This document shows positions 31,898-41,082 of a stretch of 64,000 nucleotides of DNA, in pieces (positions within the stretch are counted from its first letter, which is position 1; every line of letters begins with the position of its first letter). Origin of the DNA: Streptomyces achromogenes (lineage in GTDB: Bacteria; Actinomycetota; Actinomycetes; Streptomycetales; Streptomycetaceae). The stretch lies in assembly GCF_030816715.1 (NCBI RefSeq), contig NZ_JAUSYH010000001.1:8556001-8620000 (forward strand), read 5' to 3'. The translations under genes were made by a program, and so were the position numbers. The notes under the pieces were generated by a model. That model ran no database searches. It was given only the letters and a program-made list of their open reading frames with translations, and was not told where the DNA came from.

Positions 31898-33934
31898 ATG
31901 TTCACACCACATGTACGACCTGCGCGGCAGCGACACGGTGGCCGCCGGTCTTTCCCGGCCCCGGCCGGGACCGTCGTGGCGACCGTCCTGGCCCTGGTCC
32001 TCACTCTTCCCGGCACCGCAGCCGCGGCCCCCGGCGGCCTGGATACCACCTTCAGCGGTGACGGCAAGGTGCTCACCGGCATCGCCGACGACGATCGCGC
32101 CGACGACGTGGCGGTGCAGCCCGACGGAAAGATCGTCTCCGTCGGTGCCTCCGTCGACGAATCGGCGGTGGAGAGCCGCTTCGCGCTGACCCGCCACAAC
32201 CCGGACGGCACCCCCGACACCGGCTTCGGCGGTGACGGCACGGTGACGACCGCCGTCAACAACATGAGCCCGAGCCTCCAGTGGAGCGAGGCACACGCCG
32301 TGGCGCTGCAGGCCGACGGCAAGATCGTGGTGGTGGGCAGCAGCTGGCGGGAGTACGAGGACTGTTGCTGGTTCGTGGTGGCGCGCTACAACCCCGACGG
32401 CACCCTGGACGGCTCCTTCAGCGGCGACGGCCGGGTCTTCGCCGACTTCGACGGCCCTACCGAGGCCCTCGACGTGGCCATCGACCCGGCCGGCAGGATC
32501 GTCGCGGCGGGCTCTGCCGGGGGGCGCATGGCGGTGCTCCGCCTCACCGGCGACGGCACCCCGGACACCACGTTCGGGGGCGACGGCACGGTGACCGCCA
32601 ACCCGGCGGGCCCGGTTCCGCAGGAGGGCGGTGACGGCCGGGCCCTGGCGCTGCAGCCGGACGGCAAGATCGTCGTCGGCGGCCAAGTCGGCTCGACCAG
32701 GTTCGACTTCGCGCTGATGCGCTTCAACGCCGACGGCGGCGTGGACACGAGCTTCGACGGCGACGGCATCGTCCGCACGGACTTCGGCGACTACGAGGCC
32801 GTGGAAGGAATCGCGCTCCAGCCCGACGGGAAGATCGTCGCCGCCGGCGGGAGCGGCGCCAGGTTCGCCCTGGCCCGCTACCTCCCGAACGGCGCCCTGG
32901 ACACGAGCTTCGACGGCAACGGCAGGGTGATCACACCCGGCGGCGGCGCAGCGGACGTAAGGCTGCAGCTGAGCGACGGCCGGATCGTCGTCGCCGGAAG
33001 CAACGGACCCGGCGGCGATCTCGCCGTCCTGCGCTACAACCCCGACGGCAGCCAGGACACCGGCTTCGGCACCGGCGGCCTGGCGACCGCGGACTTCGGC
33101 GGCAACGACGCCGCCCGCGGCGTGGCCCTGCAGACGGACGGCAAGATCGTCGCCGCCGGCGGGGGCGGCCCGGACAACGACTTCGCCCTGGCCCGCTTCG
33201 AGGGCGGTGGCTCATCGCCGCCACCGGCCGGCGTGGACCTGTCGGTGACGAAGTCCGGTCCCACCACGGTCAGCATCGGTGACCGGGCCACCTACACCGT
33301 GCGGGTGACCAACAACAGCACCATCGCCTCCGCCACCGGCGTCTCCCTGTCCGACACGCTCAGCGGCGTCGCCGTCTCGGTCGTCTCGGCGACCACCGGC
33401 TCCGGCACCTGCACCACCACCGCCACCACCGCGAGCTGCTCCCTCGGCGCCCTCGCCCCCGGATCCGTCGCCACGGTGACGGTCGCCGTCGAGCCGCGCG
33501 CCACCGGCACGCTCACCGACCGGGCCACCGTCGGTGCCGCCCAGAGCGACCCGAACGCCGGCGACAACACCGCCACGGCGATCACCACGGTCGACAACGC
33601 GCGCGGCTGCACCCGCGTCGGCACCAGCGGCAACGACACCATCACCGGCACCTTCGGCAACGACGTGATCTGCGCCCTCGGCGGCGACGACACCGTCGAC
33701 GCGGGCAGCGGCAACGACATCGTCCACGGCGGATACGGCAACGACCGCCTCGACGGCGGCTTCGGCAACGACACCCTCACCGCGGGCCCCGGCAACGACA
33801 ATCTCATCGGCAACTCCGGCACCGACAACCTGAACACGGTCGACAACGTGGCCGGCAACGACACCGCCAACGGAGGCCCCCAGACGGACACCTGCACCAC
33901 GGACGCGGGCGACACGCGCCTCAGCTGCCCCTGA
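31898..33934 (+). CDS. Secreted delta-60 repeat protein with DUF11 and RTX-type C-terminus
   Basis: The 678-residue protein has a long signal peptide (hydrophobic core TVVATVLALVLTLPGTAAAA, about 25-44). Seven delta-60 repeats follow (about 48-440), each with an x-D-x-x-F-x-G-D/N-G motif such as LDTTFSGDGKV, PDTGFGGDGTV and LDTSFDGNGRV and a matching PDGKIVVVG strand, as in a beta-propeller. A DUF11 domain (VDLSVTKSGPTTVSIGDRAT onwards) and a calcium-binding RTX-like tail (GNDTITGTFGND, GGDDTVDAGSGND and more) complete it. The protein is probably exported and surface or matrix associated. The start could also be a later GTG. Confidence 0.88.
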   Translation: MFTPHVRPARQRHGGRRSFPAPAGTVVATVLALVLTLPGTAAAAPGGLDTTFSGDGKVLTGIADDDRADDVAVQPDGKIVSVGASVDESAVESRFALTRHNPDGTPDTGFGGDGTVTTAVNNMSPSLQWSEAHAVALQADGKIVVVGSSWREYEDCCWFVVARYNPDGTLDGSFSGDGRVFADFDGPTEALDVAIDPAGRIVAAGSAGGRMAVLRLTGDGTPDTTFGGDGTVTANPAGPVPQEGGDGRALALQPDGKIVVGGQVGSTRFDFALMRFNADGGVDTSFDGDGIVRTDFGDYEAVEGIALQPDGKIVAAGGSGARFALARYLPNGALDTSFDGNGRVITPGGGAADVRLQLSDGRIVVAGSNGPGGDLAVLRYNPDGSQDTGFGTGGLATADFGGNDAARGVALQTDGKIVAAGGGGPDNDFALARFEGGGSSPPPAGVDLSVTKSGPTTVSIGDRATYTVRVTNNSTIASATGVSLSDTLSGVAVSVVSATTGSGTCTTTATTASCSLGALAPGSVATVTVAVEPRATGTLTDRATVGAAQSDPNAGDNTATAITTVDNARGCTRVGTSGNDTITGTFGNDVICALGGDDTVDAGSGNDIVHGGYGNDRLDGGFGNDTLTAGPGNDNLIGNSGTDNLNTVDNVAGNDTANGGPQTDTCTTDAGDTRLSCP

Positions 33935-33949
33935 GCGCACCACGCCCCC

Positions 33950-33985
33950 GATGCGGGCCCCGCACGCTCGTGCGGGGCCCGCATC
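33950..33985 (+). terminator. 17-bp hairpin terminator after the delta-60 gene
   Basis: gatgcgggccccgcacg pairs exactly with cgtgcggggcccgcatc across a 2-nt centre, 16 bp after the stop codon. Confidence 0.88.
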
Positions 33986-34160
33986 ACGCCCGGAGTCCGC
34001 CAGGGCGCCACCGACACATTGTTCATGCATGCGAACGCGTCATGCGAGTCGCTTGGTGAGGGGGCTGTCGGACTTTCCCTTCTGTGCCATGTGATCTGGG
34101 GAAGTGCTCACGTCTCGAGAGCAGCGGCGATTTTCTGGTGACCGATCGTTGTTCACATAC

Positions 34161-34189
34161 TTGTCACCCATGACAGGCCGCCCTATCCT
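34161..34189 (+). promoter_or_regulatory. Predicted housekeeping promoter upstream of the pectate lyase
   Basis: TTGTCA (34161-34166), a 17-nt spacer and TATCCT (34184-34189) make a good SigA/HrdB-type promoter. It lies 630 bp before the pectate lyase, implying a very long leader unless another promoter exists. Confidence 0.5.
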
Positions 34190-34197
34190 CGCGGAGA

Positions 34198-34209
34198 GAA
34201 AGCGCTTTC
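34198..34209. promoter_or_regulatory. LacI-type operator GAAAGCGCTTTC
   Basis: A perfect 12-bp palindrome with central CG, like LacI-family and catabolite-repression sites, begins 8 bp after the -10 element at 34189, at the expected transcription start. Confidence 0.55.
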
Positions 34210-34531
34210 CCGGCTCGCCTGACCGTGCCGGGCGAGCGGTCCGCAGTGTCAGCCGTGGGGCATGCCGCGCGCCGCAATCGATCCGGCGCGAGGCTGACCC
34301 GGGCTGACCGCACCGGGATGCCGCCGCGTCGGAACGGCTGGGCGCACTCCGGGCCGTGCTCCGGGCCGCAGACGCATCGTGCTCGCGCCGGGGCCGTGGT
34401 GGCGGGCCCGTGCGCCATGGATCGCGGGGAGTTCTCCAGCTCCGTCACCCCGGTCGTTCCTGCCTCCGGCGGCGTCCCGCCCGGGTCGCCATGGCATGCG
34501 TACGCCGACCCGCGCCCCGACGGCGTCGCTC

Positions 34532-34569
34532 GCCGGGCGACCTCGGCGCCGGCGCCGAGGTCGCCCGGC
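34532..34569. repeat. 38-bp perfect palindrome
   Basis: gccgggcgacctcggcgcc is followed directly by its exact complement with no spacer. It would form a 19-bp hairpin if transcribed and lies immediately before the tandem repeats, so it may attenuate transcription from the 34161 promoter. Confidence 0.8.
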
Positions 34570-34570
34570 A

Positions 34571-34643
34571 ACACCGTACGCCCGTACCGCAGTAACACCC
34601 GTCCACCCGTACCGCAGCAACACCGTCCGCCCGTACCGCAGCA
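34571..34643 (+). repeat. Three tandem 24-25 bp repeats
   Basis: Units at 34571-34594, 34595-34619 and 34620-34643 share cccgtaccgcagYa followed by acaccgtcc-like sequence. The second unit has one extra base. Confidence 0.8.
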
Positions 34644-34713
34644 ACGTCACCGCCCTTTCGGGGTGGGCGTGCGCGACATCCGCGGCGAGCCGAAAGGGGC
34701 CGCTGTGATGCGA

Positions 34714-34733
34714 AATGGCATGAGCATGTCATT
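34714..34733. promoter_or_regulatory. 20-bp imperfect palindrome before the pectate lyase
   Basis: aatggcat and atgtcatt (one mismatch) flank gagc, 81 bp before the pectate lyase start. Its core CATGAGCATG resembles CATGATCATG in the palindrome before the acetylesterase (21264-21279). Confidence 0.35.
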
Positions 34734-34814
34734 CAGGTGACCTCGACGGCCCTCGGCGCCGGGCACGGACGTGCGCGGCATCCCCGGTACTCGACGACGA
34801 AAGACGAGGCGAGA

Positions 34815-36362
34815 ATGAGAAAGCCAGTCGCTCTGCGACTCTCCGCGGCGCTCGGCACGCTGGCCCTGGCGGCGGCGACAGGCATGGTCCTGTCGATGCC
34901 CACCGCCTCGGCGGCCGGCGCCGGCGCGACCGGGTTCGCCACCCAGAACGGCGGCACGACCGGCGGCGCCGGGGGCACGACGGTCAGGGCCACCACCGGC
35001 ACCCAGATCCACCAGGCCCTGTGCAGCCGGGCCGCCAGCAGTACCCCCCTCGTCATCCAGGTCGAGGGGACGATCACCGTCGGCAACACGGCGAAGGTGT
35101 CGGGCGGCAGCTGCAACACCGCGGCCGGAGTGATCGAGCTGAAGGGCGTCAGCAACGTCACCCTCGTCGGCGTCGGCAGCGGAGCCGTGTTCGACCAGAT
35201 CGGCATTCACCTCCGCCAGTCGAGCAACATCATCGTGCAGAACGTGACCGTCCAGAACGTGAAGAAGTCCGGCTCGCCCACCTCCAACGGCGGCGACGCC
35301 ATCGGCATGGAGCGCGACGTGCACAACGTCTGGGTCGACCACACCACGCTGACCGCATCCGGCGGTGAGTCGGCGGGCTTCGACGCCCTGTTCGACATGA
35401 AGGACGACACCCGGTACGTGACCCTGTCCTACAGCGTCCTGCGCAACTCCGGGCGCGGCGGTCTCGTCGGCTCCGGCGACAGCGACCTCGGCAACGGGCC
35501 GGTCACCTTCCACCACAACCGGTACGAGAACATCGACTCCCGTACGCCCCTGCTGCGCGGGGCCACCGCCCACATCTACAACAACCACTACGTCAGGCTG
35601 AACGAGTCGGGCATCAATCCCCGGGCCGGCGGCAAGGCCAAGGTCGACAACAACTACTTCAAGGACTCCAAGGACGTCCTCGGCACCTTCTACACCGACC
35701 TGCCGGGATACTGGCAGGTCAGCGGCAACATCTTCGACAACGTGACCTGGACGCCGCCGGGTGAGGACAACAACCCCGCGGGGCCGAACCCGACGTCGAA
35801 CACGACCGTCGGCATCCCCTACGCCTACCGTCTCGACGCCGCGTCCTGCGTGCCGTCGATCGTGACCGCGACGGCGGGCGCCAACACGGGCCTCAAGGTG
35901 TCGGACGGCAACTGCGCCGCGTCGACGCCCACCGCCACCGCGACCGCCACCTCGAATCCCACGCCGGCGCCGACGCCCACCGCGACATCCACGCCGGCCG
36001 GCGCCAACCTGAGCCTCGGCGCCGCCGCCGACGGCTCCAGCAAGGCGTCCGGCACCAGCTACGGCAACGTCCGCGACGGTGACACGAGCACCTACTGGTC
36101 GCCGGCCGGCTCGACCGGATCCGTCTCGGTCAAGTGGGGCTCGACGACCGCCGTTTCCAAGGTCGTCCTTCGGGAGGCCGCGGGAGCCACCGGCAACATC
36201 GGTTCCTGGCGGGTGCTCAACGGCGACACCGGCGCGGTGCTGACCTCGGGCAGCGGAGCGAGCGCGGTGTCCTTCACCTCCACCTCGCTGAAGAAGGTCA
36301 CCTTCGAGATCACCGGCTCGAGCGCCACCCCGAAGGTGGCGGAGTTCGAGACCTACGCCTGA
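34815..36362 (+). CDS. Secreted pectate lyase (polysaccharide lyase family 1) with C-terminal F5/8-type binding domain
   Basis: The 515-residue protein has a signal peptide (MRKPVALRLSAALGTLALAA, cleavage after A-S-A near residue 33). The parallel beta-helix shows DVHNVWVDHTTL (the v-W-i-D-H motif), DALFDMKDDTRYVTLSYSVL, and IDSRTPLLRGATAHIYNNHY with the catalytic R-x-P-x-x-R motif. A Thr/Pro-rich linker (about 385-415) leads to a discoidin-like carbohydrate-binding module (about 415-515). It cleaves polygalacturonate by calcium-dependent beta-elimination. The ATG at 34815 opens the signal peptide; a GTG at 34737 in frame is unlikely. Confidence 0.94.
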   Translation: MRKPVALRLSAALGTLALAAATGMVLSMPTASAAGAGATGFATQNGGTTGGAGGTTVRATTGTQIHQALCSRAASSTPLVIQVEGTITVGNTAKVSGGSCNTAAGVIELKGVSNVTLVGVGSGAVFDQIGIHLRQSSNIIVQNVTVQNVKKSGSPTSNGGDAIGMERDVHNVWVDHTTLTASGGESAGFDALFDMKDDTRYVTLSYSVLRNSGRGGLVGSGDSDLGNGPVTFHHNRYENIDSRTPLLRGATAHIYNNHYVRLNESGINPRAGGKAKVDNNYFKDSKDVLGTFYTDLPGYWQVSGNIFDNVTWTPPGEDNNPAGPNPTSNTTVGIPYAYRLDAASCVPSIVTATAGANTGLKVSDGNCAASTPTATATATSNPTPAPTPTATSTPAGANLSLGAAADGSSKASGTSYGNVRDGDTSTYWSPAGSTGSVSVKWGSTTAVSKVVLREAAGATGNIGSWRVLNGDTGAVLTSGSGASAVSFTSTSLKKVTFEITGSSATPKVAEFETYA

Positions 36363-36378
36363 CCGGACGGCGACGGCG

Positions 36379-36402
36379 GGCCGGCCGCATAGGTGGCCGG
36401 CC
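36379..36402 (+). terminator. Hairpin after the pectate lyase gene
   Basis: An 8-bp stem ggccggcc with an 8-nt loop begins 16 bp after the stop codon. Confidence 0.45.
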
Positions 36403-36628
36403 GGTTCGCTCCCGCCGATGACGCCGGGCACGCAGGAACCCGCTGCCGTGGGCGTCGTCGGCGGCGTCCGTCCGGTCGGCGGGCCCGGAGATGACGGGGC
36501 GGCCGGCCGGCTCCGGAGAGCCTGGCCCCGATTCTCGACCGGTGCGTCGAAGCCCTGCGCACACAGGCGCCGCGATGACGGCGCTTCCCCAAGTCCGCGA
36601 CGGCGGGACAGGGTTGCCGAGGAGGCTC

Positions 36629-36901
36629 TCAGGTGGGCAGGTCGTGGTCGCTGATCGGGTGGTGGCAGCTGCTGCGTTTGCATTTCCCGAGCGGGCCGCC
36701 GGCCTGGAAGTCGGGGCACGGGCAGGACAGGCAGCGGATGTGGTCGCTCGGGTCGGGCCCACCCCACCCGTTGTCCGTCGGTCTCACCCGGGCGGATTCC
36801 CGGATGCCGCCCATGTGCCCGTCGAGTCTGCGGGGATCGGCCTCGTTCTCCTCGAACTCTTCAAAGGCGTTCTTCTGGGCATCCGTTGGGTCGTACTGCA
36901 T
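36629..36901 (-). CDS. Cysteine-rich small protein, probable zinc-binding, 90 residues
   Basis: The ATG at 36901 with ggagg 4 bp upstream gives MQYDPTDAQKNAFEEFEENE. The acidic N-terminal half is followed by a cysteine/histidine cluster: C-L-S-C-P-C-P-D-F, then G-K-C-K-R-S-S-C-H-H-P-I-S-D-H. The spacing C-x2-C-x-C and C-x4-C-H-H suggests one or two metal sites. I do not recognise a named family. Upstream in-frame residues are promoter sequence. The next minus-strand gene upstream is the deaminase, 169 bp away; the functions are not obviously linked. Confidence 0.72.
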   Translation of the reverse strand: MQYDPTDAQKNAFEEFEENEADPRRLDGHMGGIRESARVRPTDNGWGGPDPSDHIRCLSCPCPDFQAGGPLGKCKRSSCHHPISDHDLPT

Positions 36902-37069
36902 GGTGCCTCCAGGCGTGGAGGTGACGGCGACGGCGTGCCGCCCCTCCCCCCAAGATGACCCGGCAGGCGCCCGCCCGCATGTCGAGCGGGAGTGTGGCGA
37001 CGGGCGCTGCGCCCACTCCCGACGGGGCAACGGCCTCTCCAGGCCGAGGGCCGACGACGGAGCCGCGGC

Positions 37070-37483
37070 TCACTCCTCTTCGAGCTGGTGGTCGGCCCAG
37101 ACGTAGGTCTCGGGCAGCAGGTCGGTGATGGGGACGGTTCGGGCGCGGTCGTCATTGCCCACGATGACCTTCAGGCCGGGGAAGTAGTCGAGGAGGGCCT
37201 GTCGGCACCGGCCGCACGGCGGGATGACTCCTCGCTCGCGGTCGCCCACGGCGACGATCGTCTCCAGCTCGTAGACGCCCTGGCCGGCTGCCGTGCCGAT
37301 GAGGACGAGCTCGGCGCAGGGGCCTCCGGTGAAGTGGTAAGCGTTCACCGCGGTGATGATCCGGCCGTCGCGGTCGCGGGCCGCGGCGGCCACGGTGTGG
37401 TTGTCGCCCCGGCAGCGGGTGCGCGCGACCTGCGCTGCCGCCCGGATGAGCTCGTGGTCGACGGGATGGGTCTGCGTGGTCAT
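37070..37483 (-). CDS. Blasticidin-S-deaminase-like cytidine deaminase family protein
   Basis: The 137-residue protein shows NAYHFTGGPCAELVLIGTAA, with Cys56 and the catalytic Glu58 (C-A-E), and PPCGRCRQALLDYFPGLKVI with Cys90 and Cys93 (P-C-x-x-C), the zinc site of tetrameric cytidine deaminases. The phrases YHFTGGPCAEL, PCGRCRQ-LLD and LLP-x-x-YVW match, from memory, the Aspergillus terreus blasticidin-S deaminase more closely than housekeeping Cdd. It may therefore inactivate a peptidyl-nucleoside antibiotic by deaminating its cytosine; a normal cytidine deaminase role remains possible. Confidence 0.85.
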   Translation of the reverse strand: MTTQTHPVDHELIRAAAQVARTRCRGDNHTVAAAARDRDGRIITAVNAYHFTGGPCAELVLIGTAAGQGVYELETIVAVGDRERGVIPPCGRCRQALLDYFPGLKVIVGNDDRARTVPITDLLPETYVWADHQLEEE

Positions 37484-37632
37484 CTTCTACGCCTTCGTCA
37501 GGTGTCAAGTGTCAGGTGACGTTGACCCGGGCGACGAGATCGCGCAAGTGGATATCGGCACGGGGGGTGCGCCGACGGTGTCACGACGCCTGTTCGATCG
37601 CATGAGCGGATACCGCCGGGCACAATCGGCGG

Positions 37633-40600
37633 ATGCCGAACTCCGCGGAGCACCTGCTGTCTGCCCTCGAACCGCTGCCGTTCCCCGCACGCCTGACCCT
37701 GACGGCGCGCACCGCACGCAGGCTGGCGGACGGCGGGACACTCGCCCCCCTTCTGTCCGAGCTGGACGGGCGTGGGCCGTACGAGCGGCGGCTGGCGGTG
37801 TTGGCGGCCCTGGTCGGACGGGACGCGAGGTTCCTCGCAGAGCGGTTGGCCGACCCTGACCCGATCGTCGCCGGTTACGCCCGGCGGGGCGCTCGGGACC
37901 TGCCCGTACCGGACGAGGCGGTGGAAGAGGCGTACGCCGACGCACCGGCCGTGCTGCGCCGGCGTCTGGCCCGTCTGATCGCCCACGGAGACCGTCGCGC
38001 ACTGGCCGAGCGACTGGTGGGGCGCATGCGCGCGCAGTGGGGCGACGCCGAAGCCGGACGGCTGCTTCCGGCCTGCTCCGCCCCCTTCGTGGCACGGGAG
38101 CTGCCCGGCCTTGCCCATGCCGTCGACGACTGGACTCGACTGGCCTGCCGGCATCCAGGCCCGGTACTGGATCACGCGGAGCGGACCCTGGCGGGCCGGG
38201 ACGGCGGAGAGCAGCGGGACGAGTGGTGGCGCCGGCACGCCACCACGGTCGCGGCACTCGCGCCGCTGCGCCCCGAGCGGGTGATGACCCTACTGGAGCG
38301 GCAGGGCCCCGGCAGTCTGCCGCCCGCGCTCAATCGGGGGCTGGGCCCGCTGGTGACCGCCGACGCCGATCGTGTGATCCGCTGGATCACCTCTCCCGAT
38401 CGCCGTCGACAGCGCCACGAGCCGATACCGCCGCCCGGGGTGCTGCACAGGCTCGCACGGGCGGCCGCACCCTCGTCACTGACGGCGCTCGGCCGTCACT
38501 GGCTCGTCCGCGACGGTCACTTCACCGCGCTGGTGAAGGCGATCGCGCCCGGCCGGCGTGCCGCGCTCGTCGACGCGGTCGCCGACGAGGCGACCGGCCG
38601 GGACCCGGCGCTGAGCGTCCTCGGCCTGCTGCCGCGTGAGCGCCGCTGGGCGGAAGTCCGGCGGGCCGCAGCCGAGTTCGACGGCAACGACTACTGGTTC
38701 GAGGAGCTGGACATCCTCGCCCACGGCCCGATCGACGAGGCCCGTCCCGCGCTGCTCTCCGGAATCGGGCGGTCCGATGCCGACGAACGGGCCATCGCCT
38801 GGCGGCTGTTCGTGGGCTGCGCCGCCCGGGACGGCAGCCGGGAGGCGGTCACCGAGCTGCTGACCACGGCGGCCCGGCGTCTGCGCAACGACCGGGACCC
38901 GGTACGCGCCGAGGCGCTCGGCGCACTCGCCGGGACGCACCCACGGCTCTTCCGCTCCGACGACGCCCCGCTGCTGGACGCGATCGCCACCGGCGCGCTG
39001 GAGGCACGGGACACGTGGGCCGACACCCTCACGGCGGTGCGCACCCTCGCCGTACGTGTGCTCGTCGCGCACGCCGAGGCCGCGGCGACGGACCTGCGGG
39101 ACTGGGCGCTGGGCGTCCTGGGACGCGTCGCGGGCCGCGTCGGCGTCCCCGACCTCGGTCCGCTGCACCGTGTCCTGCGGCGGGGCCAGGAACACCAGGT
39201 GCTCGAGGCTCTGCGCCCCTGGCTCGACGCCGGAGCCGGGCGGGCCGACCACCGGCTGCTGCTGGGTCTGGTCACCGCACTGGGACCGCGTGCCCGGCGG
39301 ATGCCCGAGGTGCAGGAGAGGCTGGCCGCGGCCCTGGAACGCGGTGACGACGCGACGTTCCGGGCGGCGGCGCGACTGTGGCTGGCCGCACCGGCAACCC
39401 GCGACGAACGGGTCGCCAGGATCGTCGCGCTCGAGCCGTCGTCGGTCGTCCTGACGTCCGTGCGGCGGGTGCTCACCCGGCGGCGCACGGACCTGCTGGA
39501 CCCCCTGCTCGACGCGCCGCCGCCGTACGGCCGCTTCCTGGTGAACGGGGCCCGGCGCCCCCTGCCGGACCTCGGCGACAGCGACCGCTGGCTGCCGCGC
39601 CAGCAGCGGACGGCGGTCGGGCTGGTCCAGGAGGCGGTCGCGGACGACTCGCTTCCGCTCGACGAGCGCGCCGCCCTCATCCGGGACGCGGCCCCGGTGC
39701 CCGAGTTCGGGCGCGCTCTGGCGCTCGCGCACAAGGACCACCCGGAGGTGGTCGTCGCCGAGGCGGCGCTCGGCGCGCTGCCCTGGACCGACCGGCCCCA
39801 CGCCGTCCTGCCGGCGCTGCTGGAGCAGGCGGACGGTGACCGTGCCAGGGTCGCCGTGTACGCGGCGGCCCGCGCCGCCCGCTTCACCGCCCCGTCCGAA
39901 CTCGCCCTGGCGCTGGACGCGTTGCTCACGGGGGAGCGGCCCGTGAAGGTGACCGCCCGCAAGGAGGCCGTACGGCTCGCCGCGAGGTTCCTGCCGCCCC
40001 GGCGGGCGGTGTCCCTGCTGGCGAACGCCTTCCACGCTCCCGATCGCCACCCCGACGTGCGCGCAGCCGTCGTGCGCGCACTGCCGCCGCTGCTCGGCGA
40101 GCCGGAGGCCTGGCGCCTGCTCGACGACGTCAGGCGCGGCGATTCAAGCGCCGTACACGAAGCCCTCCTGGCCGTCGATCCGTGGGAGCTGGCCGAGACG
40201 CAGCGTCGTGCCTACGCCGCGGTGATCGTCGCGGTGTACGACGCCGCGCTGGCCCGCACGGAGGGTTTCGCGGGCGGCTACGGCCTCCTTCGCCGCATGG
40301 GGGTGTGGTGCCGCTACTCACCCGAACTGGCCGCGCGTATCTCCCGTACCGTCTGCGATCTCGGTGAGCGTGCGCACTGGCAGTCCGCCGCGTGGGTGCT
40401 GCGCGATCTGGCGGTCTCCGGGGTGCCGCATCCCGTGGGCGGCGGCGCGCCGGGAAGCATGTATCACGGTGCGGTGGCCGAGTTGATGGCGGCGATGCAC
40501 ACGGCGCAGGGCGGCTGTCAGGCGCGGGAAGGCCGGGACCTGCCGGCGCTGCAGCGGCTGCGGACCCTGACGGCCTTCGGCCATGTCGACGGCGCGCACG

Positions 40601-41031
40601 CCGAGTCTCTGGAAGCGGTCGCCGAACAGCTCGCGCCGGAACACCTGTTGGTCACTGAACGAGCCCTCCTGTTGGTCGATTCGGTCGATCACGCCGTGGG
40701 GCCGGCCGCTCTGCTGGAACGGCTGCAGCGCCTCGCGGACGCCCTCGACGGCGCTGGTGTGACCGTCGCCGTGCACATGGCGGACCGGTTGTGGGCGTCC
40801 TCGGCGTCGCGCGCCCTTCCGTGGCGCGTCGGTACTCTGCTGGACGCGGCCGACCGGTTCGCCCGCGACGGCGGCGCCGTCACGGGTCTGCTGGCGGTCG
40901 GCCTCGTGAAGGGAACCGGCAGCGCGCTCCGTTGGCCCGACCGATGGCGGTCGCTGCTGCGCCGGTTGCGCGAACACGCGAGCGCTGACGTGCGCCACGA
41001 GGCGCACAAAATCATGACGGAGAACGAATGA
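37633..41031 (+). CDS. Giant alpha-helical repeat protein (HEAT/ARM-like), 1132 residues
   Basis: The sequence is made almost wholly of helix-turn-helix units of about 30-40 residues, rich in Leu, Ala, Arg and Asp, with patterns such as RLAVLAALVGRDARFLAERL, DPDPIVAGYARRGARDLPVP and HPDVRAAVVRALPPLLGEPE. This is typical of HEAT/ARM solenoids that act as scaffolds. No enzymatic domain, signal peptide or membrane segment is visible. It is monocistronic, with an upstream gap of 149 bp and a hairpin after the stop. Function unknown; related large solenoids occur in Streptomyces as hypothetical proteins. Confidence 0.78.
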   Translation: MPNSAEHLLSALEPLPFPARLTLTARTARRLADGGTLAPLLSELDGRGPYERRLAVLAALVGRDARFLAERLADPDPIVAGYARRGARDLPVPDEAVEEAYADAPAVLRRRLARLIAHGDRRALAERLVGRMRAQWGDAEAGRLLPACSAPFVARELPGLAHAVDDWTRLACRHPGPVLDHAERTLAGRDGGEQRDEWWRRHATTVAALAPLRPERVMTLLERQGPGSLPPALNRGLGPLVTADADRVIRWITSPDRRRQRHEPIPPPGVLHRLARAAAPSSLTALGRHWLVRDGHFTALVKAIAPGRRAALVDAVADEATGRDPALSVLGLLPRERRWAEVRRAAAEFDGNDYWFEELDILAHGPIDEARPALLSGIGRSDADERAIAWRLFVGCAARDGSREAVTELLTTAARRLRNDRDPVRAEALGALAGTHPRLFRSDDAPLLDAIATGALEARDTWADTLTAVRTLAVRVLVAHAEAAATDLRDWALGVLGRVAGRVGVPDLGPLHRVLRRGQEHQVLEALRPWLDAGAGRADHRLLLGLVTALGPRARRMPEVQERLAAALERGDDATFRAAARLWLAAPATRDERVARIVALEPSSVVLTSVRRVLTRRRTDLLDPLLDAPPPYGRFLVNGARRPLPDLGDSDRWLPRQQRTAVGLVQEAVADDSLPLDERAALIRDAAPVPEFGRALALAHKDHPEVVVAEAALGALPWTDRPHAVLPALLEQADGDRARVAVYAAARAARFTAPSELALALDALLTGERPVKVTARKEAVRLAARFLPPRRAVSLLANAFHAPDRHPDVRAAVVRALPPLLGEPEAWRLLDDVRRGDSSAVHEALLAVDPWELAETQRRAYAAVIVAVYDAALARTEGFAGGYGLLRRMGVWCRYSPELAARISRTVCDLGERAHWQSAAWVLRDLAVSGVPHPVGGGAPGSMYHGAVAELMAAMHTAQGGCQAREGRDLPALQRLRTLTAFGHVDGAHAESLEAVAEQLAPEHLLVTERALLLVDSVDHAVGPAALLERLQRLADALDGAGVTVAVHMADRLWASSASRALPWRVGTLLDAADRFARDGGAVTGLLAVGLVKGTGSALRWPDRWRSLLRRLREHASADVRHEAHKIMTENE

Positions 41032-41048
41032 CCGCTCCGCGCGGTGGA

Positions 41049-41082
41049 TGAGACCCGCACCGGTCGCACGGTGCGCGTCTCA
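41049..41082 (+). terminator. Terminator after the helical-repeat gene
   Basis: tgagacccgcaccg pairs with cggtgcgcgtctca (13 of 14 positions) across a 6-nt loop, 17 bp after the stop codon. Confidence 0.65.

Larger units (their letters stand above)
33935..34814. other. Long structured leader region before the pectate lyase gene
   Basis: These 880 bases carry no convincing gene. They hold the delta-60 terminator, a promoter (34161-34189), a LacI-like palindrome (34198-34209), a 38-bp perfect palindrome, three 24-bp tandem repeats and a 20-bp inverted repeat. An open frame over 34225-34740 looks like chance coding: Pro/Arg-rich, no domain, and crossing the repeats. Confidence 0.65.

Noticed and set aside
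34225-34740. 171-residue frame upstream of the pectate lyase
   Set aside because: It crosses a palindrome and tandem repeats, is Pro/Arg-rich and has no family features; more likely leader DNA.
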